Origin: Nitriliruptoraceae bacterium
GTDB taxonomy: Bacteria > Actinomycetota > Nitriliruptoria > Nitriliruptorales > Nitriliruptoraceae
NCBI GenBank assembly: GCA_003561535.1
Contig: PWWI01000184.1
Coordinates: 1-64,000 of the forward strand
DNA length: 64,000 bases
Direction of reading: 5' to 3'
A model generated the notes under the pieces. It did no database searches, was not told the DNA's origin, and was given only the letters and a program-made list of their open reading frames with translations. How positions within the stretch are numbered: the stretch's first letter is position 1; every line of letters starts with the position of its first letter. Below, in pieces: positions 25,422 through 35,400 of this stretch. A program made the position numbers and the translations under genes.

Positions 25422-26907
25422 CGGCGGCGACCGCCAGCCTGGCGATCCTCGCGCCGTCGAGATCGAGCCGCAGCCCGGTCGCACCCGGCAGCGGGAAGGC
25501 GAGGACGCTGAGCACGACCGCACCGCCGTCGGCGAACACCTCGATGGAGGTGGTGTCCACGAGCACCCTGAGCTCGACCGCTGCGCGGCGGCCGAGCGGT
25601 GGGGAGCGGTGGCGGCTCGGCGCGACCGGATCGAGCGCACCGCCCGGCGCGACCGGATCGAGCGCACCGCCCGGCGCGACCGGATCGAGCGCACCGCCCG
25701 ACCTGCTGCGGTCCACCACCACCTCGCCCGAGACCGGGTCGTAGCCGACGCGCGTCGCGCCGGCCGGACCGTGGTGGACGGCCAGCTCCAGATGCCCCTC
25801 CCCTTCGCTGGCGAACTCGACCTCGAGCGTCACGTCGAGACCGGCGCCACGGACCCGGGCCAGCTGCTGCTGGGCGGTCTCGAGGTCGGGCTCGCGTAGG
25901 TCGAGCAGCGGCTGCTGGGCGCGCGTCAGCTCATCGACGGGTCGCTGGGTCAGCCGGAGCTGCCCGACGGTGTCACGGGCGAGCCCGAGCTCGCGGGGGA
26001 TCGACAGCACCCCGCGCCAGGTCGTCGCCGGGATCCGTTCGGCGTAGGCCCAGTTGTTCATCCAGGCGACCCAGATCCGCCGACCATCGGGGCTGTCGGT
26101 CCATGACTGCGCCGCGTAGAAGTCGGCGCCGTGGTCGGCCCAGCGCACCTCGGCGTCCCCGTCCGAAGGGGTGAACCGCTCGCCGTCGAAGCCACCGACC
26201 ACGTAGCGGGCGCCCGATCCGCCCTGGGGGCCGCCGGTGGTCTGCCCGAACACCAGCACCCAGGCCCGCTCTGCGCCGTCATCGATGGGAAGCTCGAACA
26301 GCTCCGGTGTCTCCAGCACGGCGAGGTCGTCCCCGGCCGGGTCGGCGAAGGTGCCCGTGGGCGTCCAGACCAGGAGGTCGTCGGAGCGGTAGAACCGCAG
26401 GACGCGGCCCGCCGCCACCACCATCACCCACCAGACCGGACCAGCCGGGTCCTGGTAGCGGAGGACCCTCGGGTCACGGAAGTCCACGTCGCCGACGGGT
26501 GGCAGCAGGATCGGGTTGCCGGCGTGCTTGGTCCAGGTCCGGCCGGCATCGAGGCTGACGGCAAGACCCTGGCCCCGGTCACGCTCGCGGTGGTAGGTGA
26601 AGAAGGCCAGCATCGCCCCCGGGCCGTAGCCGGCCACGCCGTCGCGATCGACCACCGCGGAGCCGGAGAAGATCGTGCCGTGCTCGTCGGGGGCCAGCGC
26701 GATCGGCAGGTGCTCCCAGGTCAGCAGGTCCCGGCTGACCGCGTGACCCCAGTGCATCGGCCCCCACACGAGCGAATCGGGGTGGTGCTGGTAGTACAGA
26801 TGCCACTCCCCGGCGTGGTGGACCAGGCCGTTGGGGTCGTTCATCCAGCCGACGGGCGGGGTGAAGTGACAGACCGGACGGTCCGGCGGTGGCGCGGCGT
26901 CGGTCAC
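25405..26907 (-). CDS. GH32 beta-fructosidase (sucrase/levanase type)
   Basis: A 500-residue glycoside hydrolase family 32 enzyme that cleaves terminal fructose from sucrose, fructans or sucrose 6-phosphate. Asp24 in GWMNDPNGLV is the nucleophile, FRDPRVLRY carries the RDP transition-state motif, and LETPELFEL holds the acid/base glutamate, with Thr where ECP is usual. The beta-propeller covers about 15-320 and a beta-sandwich follows. No signal peptide is seen, which favours a cytoplasmic sucrose hydrolase. A threefold repeat of GGALDPVAP sits in a sandwich loop near residues 403-429. The GTG start is chosen because it fits the domain start; its ribosome site is weak. Confidence 0.9.
   Translation of the reverse strand: MTDAAPPPDRPVCHFTPPVGWMNDPNGLVHHAGEWHLYYQHHPDSLVWGPMHWGHAVSRDLLTWEHLPIALAPDEHGTIFSGSAVVDRDGVAGYGPGAMLAFFTYHRERDRGQGLAVSLDAGRTWTKHAGNPILLPPVGDVDFRDPRVLRYQDPAGPVWWVMVVAAGRVLRFYRSDDLLVWTPTGTFADPAGDDLAVLETPELFELPIDDGAERAWVLVFGQTTGGPQGGSGARYVVGGFDGERFTPSDGDAEVRWADHGADFYAAQSWTDSPDGRRIWVAWMNNWAYAERIPATTWRGVLSIPRELGLARDTVGQLRLTQRPVDELTRAQQPLLDLREPDLETAQQQLARVRGAGLDVTLEVEFASEGEGHLELAVHHGPAGATRVGYDPVSGEVVVDRSRSGGALDPVAPGGALDPVAPGGALDPVAPSRHRSPPLGRRAAVELRVLVDTTSIEVFADGGAVVLSVLAFPLPGATGLRLDLDGARIARLAVAAVTAGA
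25619..25699. repeat. 27-bp tandem repeat, three copies, inside the GH32 gene
   Basis: Three near-identical copies of a 27-base unit beginning GGCGCGACCGGATCGAGCGC encode the nine residues GGALDPVAP three times on the minus strand. The unit length is a multiple of three, so the frame is kept. Confidence 0.9.
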
Positions 26908-27057
26908 GGGGGCAGCTCGCTGGAGAGGCGCAGGCGCCCAAGGTGGCACGGACCGTGCGCCGCTGTCGAATGGCCGGCGCCTGCTCCGGGGCGCGGGGAC
27001 CCGTACGCTGGCGAACCGCGCGCAACGAGCAAGCACGCAGGCACCCCCGGGGGACAC

Positions 27058-27426
27058 ATGGCGCTGCGACGATCCGTCCTCGCGCTCGGCGCGGCAGCGC
27101 TGCTGCTGGCCTGCGAGGTCGATGCCGCACCGGGGGCGTTGCCGCCCGAGCAGGCCGTGGTGTGCCGCGAGCTCGGAGCCGACATCGTCCACATCCGCTA
27201 CGAGACCGAGGACGGGCTCGAGGTCCGCAACCAGCACGGCCTCGACCACCAGCGGGCACAGGGCGCCGAGGGCATCTCCGAGCAGGCGCGCCGCGTGCTC
27301 GAGTCGCGCGGCTGGTCCGAGGAGGCCCTCGCGGAGCTGAGCGGCCGCCAGCAGCTCAGCCCCGAGGTCGCCGCGCTGCTGGAGGAGATGCCGTCCTGCC
27401 TCGAGGAGCTCCGCGCAAGGTCCTGA
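27058..27426 (+). CDS. Small lipoprotein of unknown function
   Basis: A 122-residue protein with a signal peptide (RRSVLALGAAALLLAC) ending in a lipobox. The mature part contains AVVCRELGADIVHIRYETED, a His-rich middle (NQHGLDHQ), and a C-terminal CLEELRARS. Two mature cysteines could form a disulfide. The ATG follows a weak GGGGG site. It is divergent from the GH32 gene and precedes an ABC transporter by about 110 bases. No family recognised. Confidence 0.65.
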   Translation: MALRRSVLALGAAALLLACEVDAAPGALPPEQAVVCRELGADIVHIRYETEDGLEVRNQHGLDHQRAQGAEGISEQARRVLESRGWSEEALAELSGRQQLSPEVAALLEEMPSCLEELRARS

Positions 27427-27533
27427 CGGGCCCGGTCGGGCGATGGTGGCCTCGTTCCCTTGCGGCGCACAGCGACCTCACGCACGCTGGAGGTTCCTCT
27501 CGGGCAGCGTTCCCCGCGACCCCAGGACCGACC

Positions 27534-28448
27534 ATGGCCACCCAGGCGCCCGTCGTCCGGTTCGCCGAGGCATCGAAACGCTTCGGTGACACCCTCGCCC
27601 TCGACCGACTGACGCTGGAGGTGCACGAGGGCGAGATCGTCGGCCTGCTCGGCCCCAACGGCGCGGGCAAGACCACCACCCTGCGGCTGCTGCTCGGGCT
27701 GATCGCCCCGACCGGCGGCCACGCCGAGGTGTTCGGCATCGACGCGTGGCAGCAACCGGTCCGGGCCCACCAACAGCTCGCCTTCATCCCCGGTGAGTTC
27801 CAGGTGTGGCCGCAGCTGACCGGTGGCCAGATCCTTGACCTGCTCGGCACCGTCGCCGGCGGCTACGACCCGGCCTTCCGTGACGAGCTGATCGAGCGGT
27901 TCGCCTTCGACCCCGCGAAGAAGGGCCGCTCCTACTCCAAGGGCAACCGTCAGAAGATCGCGGTCATCGCGGCGCTGATGACCCGGGCGCCGTTGCTGGT
28001 GATGGACGAGCCGTCCTCGGGGTTGGACCCGCTGATGGAGGCCACCTTCCAGGACTGCCTGCGCGAGGCCAAAGCGGCCGGGCAGACCGTCTTCCTGTCC
28101 AGCCACATCCTCTCCGAGGTGGAGGCGGTGTGCGACCGGGTGGCGGTGCTGCGCGAGGGGGTGCTGGTGGAGCAGGGCACCCTCGACGAGCTCCGGCACC
28201 TGCACGCCAGCACCGTGGAGGCCACCTACGTCGGCGACCCGCCCGCGCTCGACGGCGTCGAAGGGGTCGAGGACGTCCGCGTGGCCGACGGGGTCATCCG
28301 GCTCCAGGTCTCCGGCTCGACCGACCCGCTGCTCAAGGCGCTCGCGCAGGCCGACGTGCCCTCGATCCAGGTCAGCGAGCCCACCCTGGAGGAGCTGTTC
28401 CACGCCTTCTACGACGCATCGGAGGATCTGGCGGGCAGCACCGCCTGA
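27534..28448 (+). CDS. ABC exporter ATP-binding subunit
   Basis: A 304-residue ATPase: Walker A GPNGAGKTTT near residues 42-51, a signature of the form [15 protein letters not shown] instead of LSGGQ, Walker B LLVMDEPSSGLDP, and the H-loop FLSSHILSEVEA. A C-terminal accessory domain of about 80 residues follows. It pairs with the ABC-2 permease 22 bases downstream. This ATPase type with YSKGNRQ works with TylC-like permeases implicated in antibiotic or lipid export. The same type recurs at 41213-42142. Confidence 0.92.
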   Translation: MATQAPVVRFAEASKRFGDTLALDRLTLEVHEGEIVGLLGPNGAGKTTTLRLLLGLIAPTGGHAEVFGIDAWQQPVRAHQQLAFIPGEFQVWPQLTGGQILDLLGTVAGGYDPAFRDELIERFAFDPAKKGRSYSKGNRQKIAVIAALMTRAPLLVMDEPSSGLDPLMEATFQDCLREAKAAGQTVFLSSHILSEVEAVCDRVAVLREGVLVEQGTLDELRHLHASTVEATYVGDPPALDGVEGVEDVRVADGVIRLQVSGSTDPLLKALAQADVPSIQVSEPTLEELFHAFYDASEDLAGSTA

Positions 28449-28470
28449 CACCTGGCGACAGGAGTCGACC

Positions 28471-30195
28471 ATGGCGATCACGGGCCGCGAGCAGCGCCGG
28501 GCGGCCAGCGCCGATGCCAGCGCCGACGCTGGCCACGGCGCCGAGGTCAACGCCGGAACCGTTGACGCACGGTCGGCCTCAGGGGTCGTGCGACGCTCAC
28601 CACGCGCAGTGTGGTGGCGCACCTACCTCCACCACCTGCGGTTGCTGCGCGCCGCCGCGGTCGCGTGGATCGCGGGACTGGCCGGCATCACCTGGGGGGT
28701 GGCCGCCACCTTCGACCTCCGGCACGGCAGCGAGGAGGAGTTGGCGGCGCTGGCCGAGATGGAGGGCATCCCCGCCTTCGAGGCCCTGGTCGGCCGCTAC
28801 GTCGAGCCGGCGACCGTCGAGGGCCTCACCCTGTCACGGTGGGGCTGGTTCGGCATCCTGGCGGCGGTGTGGGGGATGCTTGCCGGCGCCCGGCTGCTGC
28901 GCGGGGCGGAGGAGGCCGGCCACGTCGAGCCCCTGCGCGCCGGCCCGATCGGTCCGCGCGGGCACCTGACCACCGCGCTCGCCGCGCTCTACACCACCCA
29001 CCTCGTCTTCCTCGTCGCCATCGGGGTGGGCCACACCGCCGGTGGGATGGACCCGGCCACCTCCTGGGCCACGGGTGGGGCGATGGCCCTGCTGACCGCC
29101 TGCTTCGCCACCGCCTCGGCGCTCACCTCCCAGCTCGTCACCTCTCGGCGCCGGGCGGTGGGCATCGTCGGGATCGCCATGGGGGCGAGCCTCGGGATCA
29201 GGGTGCTGGCGGCCGGCAGCGCCACCCCGGACTGGGTCTGGTGGGCCACCCCCTTCGGCTGGATCGGCTTCCTCCACGAGATCGACCAGGCCCGGGGCCG
29301 GGTGTTCCTGGCCTTCGGCCTGCTGCTCGCGGTGCTGCTCGTGGCCGCCGTCGTCACCGCCGACCGGGATCTGCACGGCGCGGTGCTGACCACCGACGAC
29401 GAGGGAGTCGGTCGCCGCACGGCGCGACCGGTCGGCGGGCAGCTGGGGCTGGCGGTGCGGCTCACCGCCGGTCCGGCCCGCACCTGGGGCCTGATCGTGG
29501 CTGTCGTCGCCCTGACCTTCGGGCTGATGGCCCGCGACTTCGCCGAGGTCGCCGCGGAGCTCCCCGCCACCGTGGCGGTCGCGGAGCAGATGGGCATCGT
29601 CGGCCTCGACACCCCAGCCGGCATCATCGCCTGGACCCTGTCGCTGTTCGTCGGGCTGCTGGTGGCGGTGTTCGTCGCCGGCCAGGTGGCGGCGATCCGT
29701 GAGGAGGAGGCCAGCTGGCGGATCGAGCACCTGCTGGCCCGTCCCGTGGGGCGGGTGCGGTGGCTGGTCACCCGCCTGGTGGTCGTCGCCGTCGCCGCGG
29801 CCGCGATCGCCGTGACGGGCGGCATCATCGCCTGGTTCGCCACGGTGATGGTCGACGTGCCGATCACCTTCGTCGACGGGGTGCTGGCCGGGGTCAACCT
29901 GATCCCGCTGGCCTGGCTGATCCTGGGCATCGGCGTCGCGCTGTTCGCCTTCGTGCCCCGGTTGGCCGGACCGGTGACCTACGGCCTGGTGGTGGTGGCG
30001 TTCGCCCTCGACTTCGTCGGCGGTCTGCTGGACCTGCCCGAGTGGGTCCTCGAGCTGTCCCCCTTCCGCCACCTCGCCTCCGTGCCGGCCGTCGACCTCG
30101 ACGTCCCGGCGGCGCTGATCATGTTGGCCATCGGGCTCGTCGGCGCTGCGCTCGGCACGCTGGTGTTCCGACGTCGCGACCTGCAGGAGGCGTGA
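28471..30195 (+). CDS. ABC-2 type exporter permease (TylC-like, about 12 helices)
   Basis: A 574-residue integral membrane protein made of two repeated six-helix halves. After a disordered Ala/Ser-rich N-terminus (1-45) come the first half, with FGILAAVWGMLAGARLL and the EPLRAGPIGP loop, and the second half, with VAAIREEEASWRIEHLLARP. These EE-x6-E-x-L loops are typical of the polyketide-antibiotic exporter group. It forms an exporter with the ATPase just upstream; the substrate is unknown. It converges with a winged-helix regulator whose divergent neighbour is a hydrolase. Confidence 0.88.
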   Translation: MAITGREQRRAASADASADAGHGAEVNAGTVDARSASGVVRRSPRAVWWRTYLHHLRLLRAAAVAWIAGLAGITWGVAATFDLRHGSEEELAALAEMEGIPAFEALVGRYVEPATVEGLTLSRWGWFGILAAVWGMLAGARLLRGAEEAGHVEPLRAGPIGPRGHLTTALAALYTTHLVFLVAIGVGHTAGGMDPATSWATGGAMALLTACFATASALTSQLVTSRRRAVGIVGIAMGASLGIRVLAAGSATPDWVWWATPFGWIGFLHEIDQARGRVFLAFGLLLAVLLVAAVVTADRDLHGAVLTTDDEGVGRRTARPVGGQLGLAVRLTAGPARTWGLIVAVVALTFGLMARDFAEVAAELPATVAVAEQMGIVGLDTPAGIIAWTLSLFVGLLVAVFVAGQVAAIREEEASWRIEHLLARPVGRVRWLVTRLVVVAVAAAAIAVTGGIIAWFATVMVDVPITFVDGVLAGVNLIPLAWLILGIGVALFAFVPRLAGPVTYGLVVVAFALDFVGGLLDLPEWVLELSPFRHLASVPAVDLDVPAALIMLAIGLVGAALGTLVFRRRDLQEA

Positions 30196-30226
30196 GCCTC
30201 CCGAGGCCTCGGGCTGCTCCCCACCG

Positions 30227-30796
30227 TCATCGCGGCGCGTCCCCTTCCCCCTGCCCTGCCCCCGGGGCCGGAGGGTCGGGCACGAGCACGGTCGTGAGGA
30301 CCCGACGGCGGCGGCCCGGCCCCGGCTGCTGGGCGGCGGCCTGCGACAGCAGATCGCGCAGCTGCCCGAGGAACGCCTGGAGCTCCTGCTCGTCGGCCCA
30401 CAGCGCCGCCTGCCGGTAGCCGAACCCGTCGCGGGCCGGCTCGGCACCCGGCGCCGAGAGGTAGTCGGTGGCCGACCGCAGGACCCCACCCAGGAAGGCG
30501 GTCATGCCGTCGAGGTGGTCCGTGGCCGACAGCTCGGCGACCTCCTCGGGCCCGAGGTGAGCGGTCGGCAACGCCACCCGCAGCGTGCGCTCCGTTGCCC
30601 CACGCACCGCCCGCTCGGAGGCCACCTCGAGTACGCCGCCGTCGACGAGCGCAGCGACGTGCCGGTACAGGGTCGCCGTCGGGACGTCCGCGAGCACCGC
30701 GGCCAGCTGCGCGGTGGTGACCTCGCGCCCGAGGGCCGCCTGCAGGATCCGCAGACGCACCGGGTGCAGCACCAGTGACGCGCGCGTATCGCTCAT
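30227..30796 (-). CDS. Winged-helix transcriptional regulator (ArsR-like HTH)
   Basis: A 189-residue protein whose N-terminal 70 residues form a winged helix: LVLHPVRLRILQAALGREVT, then TTAQLAAVLADVPTATLYRH as recognition helix, then a VDGGVLEVASER wing. The C-terminal half is helical and may bind a ligand; the tail is disordered. Such regulators often repress adjacent efflux or hydrolase genes. It is divergent from the alpha/beta hydrolase across an inverted repeat at 30838-30855, which is the natural operator candidate. Confidence 0.85.
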   Translation of the reverse strand: MSDTRASLVLHPVRLRILQAALGREVTTAQLAAVLADVPTATLYRHVAALVDGGVLEVASERAVRGATERTLRVALPTAHLGPEEVAELSATDHLDGMTAFLGGVLRSATDYLSAPGAEPARDGFGYRQAALWADEQELQAFLGQLRDLLSQAAAQQPGPGRRRRVLTTVLVPDPPAPGAGQGEGDAPR

Positions 30797-30837
30797 CGAG
30801 CACCCGATCGTGGAAGGTCGCGGGGTCGCAACCTATC

Positions 30838-30855
30838 GTTCTCAATAGTGAGAAT
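30838..30855. promoter_or_regulatory. Inverted repeat, candidate operator
   Basis: GTTCTCA-ATAG-TGAGAAT has seven-base arms that match at six positions. It is an AT-rich island in the 139-base gap between the divergent regulator and hydrolase genes. The regulator's own product is the likely binder. Confidence 0.5.
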
Positions 30856-30935
30856 GGTAGTGCCCGGAGCGCCCCGTTGCACGACGGCAACTCACGACGG
30901 CAACTCACGACGGCCACCACGGAGACGAGACCGCC

Positions 30936-31874
30936 ATGACGACCGCGCTGGACGTGACGTTCCTGGCAGCCGACGGCCACGAGCTGTCGGGAACGCTGGA
31001 GCTCCCCACCGGCCAGGCCCCCCACCCCGCCGCCCTGCTGATCGTCGGCTCCGGCGAGGTCGACCGCAACAGCGACCACCCTCGGCTCGCACTCGGGGTC
31101 ACCCGCGAGCTGGCCGGCGCGCTGGCGGAGACCGGCATCGCCTCCCTGCGCTACGACAAGCGCGGCGTGGGTGCCAGCGGTGGCGACCACCTCGCGACGA
31201 CCTTCGATGACGCCCGTGCCGACGCCGTCGCAGCGCTGGCCGCCCTGCGCGCCCATCCGGCCATCGATCACGACCGGGTGCTGGTCATCGGCCACAGCGA
31301 GGGCGCCCTGCACGCCGCCTCGGTGGCCGCCGATGATCCGACGGTGGCCGGGGTCGGCCTGCTGGCCTGCCCGGCGACCACGGGTGAGGCCACCATGCGG
31401 TGGCAGGCCGAGCGGATCGTGCCGACGCTGCCGGCCGTCGTCCGGCTGCTGCTGCGGGTGCTCCGGCAGTCGCCGGAGCGCGCCCAGACCAAGCTGTTCG
31501 CCCGGGTCCGGGCCACCGACGGCGCCGTCCAGCGGATCCAGGGCCGCAAGCTGAACGTCGGCTGGCTCCGTGGCTTCCTCGACCACGACCCCGCACCGGA
31601 CCTGGCCCGGATGCGGGTCCCGGTCCTCGCTCTCACCGGGGCGCTCGACCTGCAGGTCGACCCCGATGACCTCGAGCGCATCGCCGACCTGGTCGCCCCC
31701 GCACCGGTGCAGACCCACCGGATCCCTGAGGTCAACCACACGCTGCGCCACTCCAGCGGGACCGGGGCACCGTCGGAGTACAAGCGACAGGTCAAGACCG
31801 GTCAACCCCTCGACCCGCGGGTGCTGCACACGATCACCGGATGGGCCGGGGACCGGGTGTCGGTGCCCGCCTGA
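30936..31874 (+). CDS. Alpha/beta hydrolase
   Basis: A 312-residue hydrolase with the elbow GHSEGALHAAS (nucleophile Ser), the preceding RYDKRGVGASGG strand loop, an acid in LTGALDLQVDPDD, and the terminal histidine in EVNHTLRHSSG. It belongs to the dienelactone hydrolase/acyl-peptidase-like group acting on esters. The substrate is unknown. The ATG follows GGAGACGAGA. It is probably controlled together with the divergent winged-helix regulator. Confidence 0.86.
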   Translation: MTTALDVTFLAADGHELSGTLELPTGQAPHPAALLIVGSGEVDRNSDHPRLALGVTRELAGALAETGIASLRYDKRGVGASGGDHLATTFDDARADAVAALAALRAHPAIDHDRVLVIGHSEGALHAASVAADDPTVAGVGLLACPATTGEATMRWQAERIVPTLPAVVRLLLRVLRQSPERAQTKLFARVRATDGAVQRIQGRKLNVGWLRGFLDHDPAPDLARMRVPVLALTGALDLQVDPDDLERIADLVAPAPVQTHRIPEVNHTLRHSSGTGAPSEYKRQVKTGQPLDPRVLHTITGWAGDRVSVPA

Positions 31875-31967
31875 CCCGGCGCGGGCACCTGGGGCTCTTC
31901 GGTCCTCGCGGTCGACCCCGACGCCACCGTTGACGGTGCCCCGGGCAGCGACCAGCATGGTGCCACG

Positions 31968-32198
31968 ATGGCCACCGACAGCGTCAAGCCCTCCCTCGGC
32001 GACCCGATCGCCCCGGCGATCGGCGCCCCGGCCCTGTGGGCACTCCGGGAGGTCGGCATCGCGACCTACGGCCACCTGACGGAGTGGTCGGTCGACGAGC
32101 TCGTCCGGTTGCACGGCATCGGGCCGACGGCGCTGGAGATCCTCGAGGAGCAGCTCGCCGAGCGCGACGCGACCTTCGCGCCGCCGAGCTCGGCCTGA
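31968..32198 (+). CDS. Small helix-hairpin-helix protein
   Basis: A 76-residue protein. Residues about 18-65 ([39 protein letters not shown]) form a helix-hairpin-helix with the LHGIGP turn, resembling the C-terminal domain of RNA polymerase alpha and small DNA-binding proteins common in actinobacteria. It may bind DNA nonspecifically. Monocistronic. Confidence 0.72.
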   Translation: MATDSVKPSLGDPIAPAIGAPALWALREVGIATYGHLTEWSVDELVRLHGIGPTALEILEEQLAERDATFAPPSSA

Positions 32199-32316
32199 GC
32201 ACCGGCTCGGCGCGGACCGGGTCCTCGCCGCGGTGGTCGGGGTGCCCGCCCTGCCGGGGCTCGCGGGGCTGGTGCCGCTGGCGGTCGCTGCCGACCTGAC
32301 CACACGCGGCCGGACC

Positions 32317-32350
32317 GGTGACGCAGGTCACCCGCGAGTCCGACTACGCT
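32317..32350 (+). promoter_or_regulatory. Possible promoter/operator of gltBD
   Basis: GGTGAC-GCAG-GTCACC (32317-32332) is a perfect six-base-arm inverted repeat. It is followed 12 bases later by TACGCT (32345-32350), which fits a -10 element. The hairpin would cover the -35 region, as an operator for a nitrogen regulator might. The GlnR consensus is not clearly matched. Confidence 0.35.
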
Positions 32351-32430
32351 CCGCACCGCTGAGGTGGGTCAACGGCGCCCCGCATGCAAGCTGCGCAGCA
32401 CCCGGTTCACCGTCGACCCTTGGGGGCGCC

Positions 32431-35400
32431 ATGTCCGAGCCTGTCCTGCCCACGTCCGCGCCGGTCCTGCCCGGGTCGGTGTCCGCCGCCGCTCCTGCGG
32501 CCGCCTCGGGGCTCTACGACCCCCGGTTCGAGCATGACGCCTGCGGGGTCGCGTTCGTCGTCGACCTCGAGGGGCGCGCGTCCCACGGGATGGTGGTCAA
32601 GGGCCTGACCGCCCTGCGCAACCTCGATCACCGCGGGGCCACGGGCGCGGAGGACAACGTCGGCGACGGCGCCGGCATCCTGCTGCAGGTCCCTGACGGC
32701 TTCTTCCGGGCGGTGTGCGACTTCGAGCTGCCGCCCGCCGGGACCTACGCCGTCGGTCTGGCCTTCCTGCCCCGGGATCCTGCTGCTGCGGACCGCGCCG
32801 CCGAGGCGATCGAGCGGCTCGTGGTCGAGGAGGAGCTACGCGTCGTGGGGTGGCGGGACACGCCGGTGGACAACTCCGCGATCGGGTCGATGGCCCAGGA
32901 CGTGGAGCCGACCTTCCGGCACCTGTTCATCGCCGCAGCCGAGGACCAGCCGGCCCTGTCGGGCCTCGAGCTCGAGCGTCGGGCCTTCGTCGTGCGCAAG
33001 CGCATCGAGCACGAGGTGGGTCGCGGCGACCCAGAGCGCGACGCGGACGCCACGCAGACGGCCGACGCCGTCTACTTCCCGAGCCTGTCGGGGCGCACCC
33101 TGGTCTACAAGGGGATGCTGACGAGCCTGCAGCTCGGCGACTTCTTCCTCGACCTCGCCGACGAGCGGCTCGAGAGCGCGCTGGCGCTGGTCCACTCCCG
33201 CTTCTCCACCAACACCTTCCCGTCCTGGCCGTTGGCCCACCCCTACCGGGTCATCGCCCACAACGGTGAGATCAACACGGTGATGGGCAACCGCAACTGG
33301 ATGCGGGCGCGGGAGGGGATGTTCGCCAGCGAGTTGTTCGGCGACCGGCTGTCCCGTGCGCTGCCGATCATGACCGACGATGCCAGCGACACCGCCAGCT
33401 TCGACGAGTGCCTGGAACTCCTCCACCTCGGTGGCCGCAGCCTGCCCCACGCCGTGCTGATGATGATCCCGGAGGCGTGGGAGAACCACACCTCCATGTC
33501 GGACACCCGGCGCGACTTCTACGCCTTCCACGCCGCGCTCATGGAGCCCTGGGACGGGCCGGCCTCGATCGCGTTCACCGACGGCACCGTGATCGGCGCC
33601 GTCCTGGACCGCAACGGGCTGCGGCCGTCGAGGTACTGGGTGACCGAGGACGGGCTGGTCGTGATGGCCAGCGAGGTGGGCGTGCTCGACATCGACCCGT
33701 CCACGGTCGTGACCAAGGGGCGGCTCCAGCCGGGACGGATGTTCCTGGTCGACACCGAGCAGGGCCGCATCGTCGCCGACGAGGAGATCAAGGCCGAGCT
33801 CGCCGCCGCCGAGCCCTACGGCCAGTGGCTCGAGGACGGGCTCCTCCACCTCGACGACCTCCCGGATCGCGCGCTGCTGACCCCACGCCACGCCTCGGTC
33901 GTCCGGCGCCAGCGGACCTTCGGCTACACCACCGAGGAGCTCAAGATCATCCTGGCCCCGATGGCCCGCCTCGGCGCGGAACCGATCGGCTCGATGGGCA
34001 CCGACACCCCCATCGCGGTGCTCTCGGAGCGCCCGCGGCTGCTGTTCGACTACTTCTCCCAGCTCTTCGCCCAGGTCACCAACCCCCCGCTGGACGCGAT
34101 CCGCGAGGAGCTGGTGACCTCGATGGCGGGCACGATCGGCCCGGAGGGCAACCTGCTGGCGCCGGGACCGGGCTCCTGCCGGCAGATCGTGCTCCCCCGG
34201 CCGATCCTGTCCAACGAGGAGCTGGCCAAGATCCTCTACGTCAACGAGGACGGTGATGCGCCCGGCTTCCAGCCCTTCGCGATCGACGGGCTCTATCCCG
34301 TGGCCGAGGGCGCCGAGGGGCTGGAGCGGGCTCTCGACGAGGTGTGCACCAAGGTCAGCGCCGCGATCGCCGACGGCGCCAAGATCATCGTGCTCTCCGA
34401 CCGCTACTCCAACGCCGAGCTCGCCCCGATCCCCTCGCTGCTGCTCACCGGCGCCGTCCACCACCACCTGATCCGGGAGCGCACCCGGACCAAGGTCGGC
34501 CTGGTCGTGGAGTCCGGCGACGCCCGTGAGGTCCACCACATGGCCCTGCTGATCGGGTTCGGCGCCGCGGCCATCAACCCCTACATGGCGTTCGAGACGA
34601 TCGACGACCTGGTGGACGAGGGGCTCCTCCCCGGGCTGTCCAAGGCCGAGGCGAGCCGCAACTACCGCACCGCCTGCGCCAAGGGTGTGATCAAGATCAT
34701 GTCCAAGATGGGCATCTCGACGGTCGCGTCCTACACCGGCGCGCAGGTCTTCGAGGCGATCGGGCTGTCGCAGGACCTCGTCGAGCGGTACTTCACCGGC
34801 ACCACCACCAAGCTCGGCGGGATCGGGCTGGAGGCGGGCGCCCGTGAGGTCAGCGAGCGGCACCGTTTCGCCCACCTCGACCGCCCCGAGGGGGCCGCGC
34901 ACCGCGACCTGTGGGCCGGCGGGGAGTACCAGTGGCGCCGCGAGGGGGAGCTCCACCTGTTCAACCCGGAGACGGTGTTCAAGCTGCAGCACAGCACCCG
35001 CACCAAGCGCTACGAGATCTTCCAGGAGTACACCTCGCTGGTGGACGACCAGTCAGAACGGCTGATGACCCTGCGGGGGATGTTCCGGTTCGCGACCGGC
35101 CAGCGGCCCCCGGTCCCGATCGAGGAGGTCGAACCGGCCAGCGCCATCGTCACGCGCTTCTCCACGGGAGCGATGTCCTACGGCTCGATCTCCGCCGAGG
35201 CGCACGAGACGCTGGCGATCGCCATGAACCGCCTCGGCGCCAAGTCGAACACCGGCGAGGGGGGCGAGGACGCCGAGCGTTTCACTGCCGACGCCAACGG
35301 GGATCTGCGCCGCTCGGCGATCAAGCAGGTCGCCTCCGGGCGCTTCGGGGTGACCTCGGAGTACCTGACCAACGCCGACGACATCCAGATCAAGATGGCC

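Noticed and set aside
20862-25694. A very long minus-strand open frame of over 1,600 codons
   Set aside because: Only its end (to 22013) is the LppM-like lipoprotein. The rest is the antisense of the Na/Pi transporter, the CNNM-type protein and their neighbours, kept open by the high GC content; composition is Arg/His/Gly-rich without family motifs.
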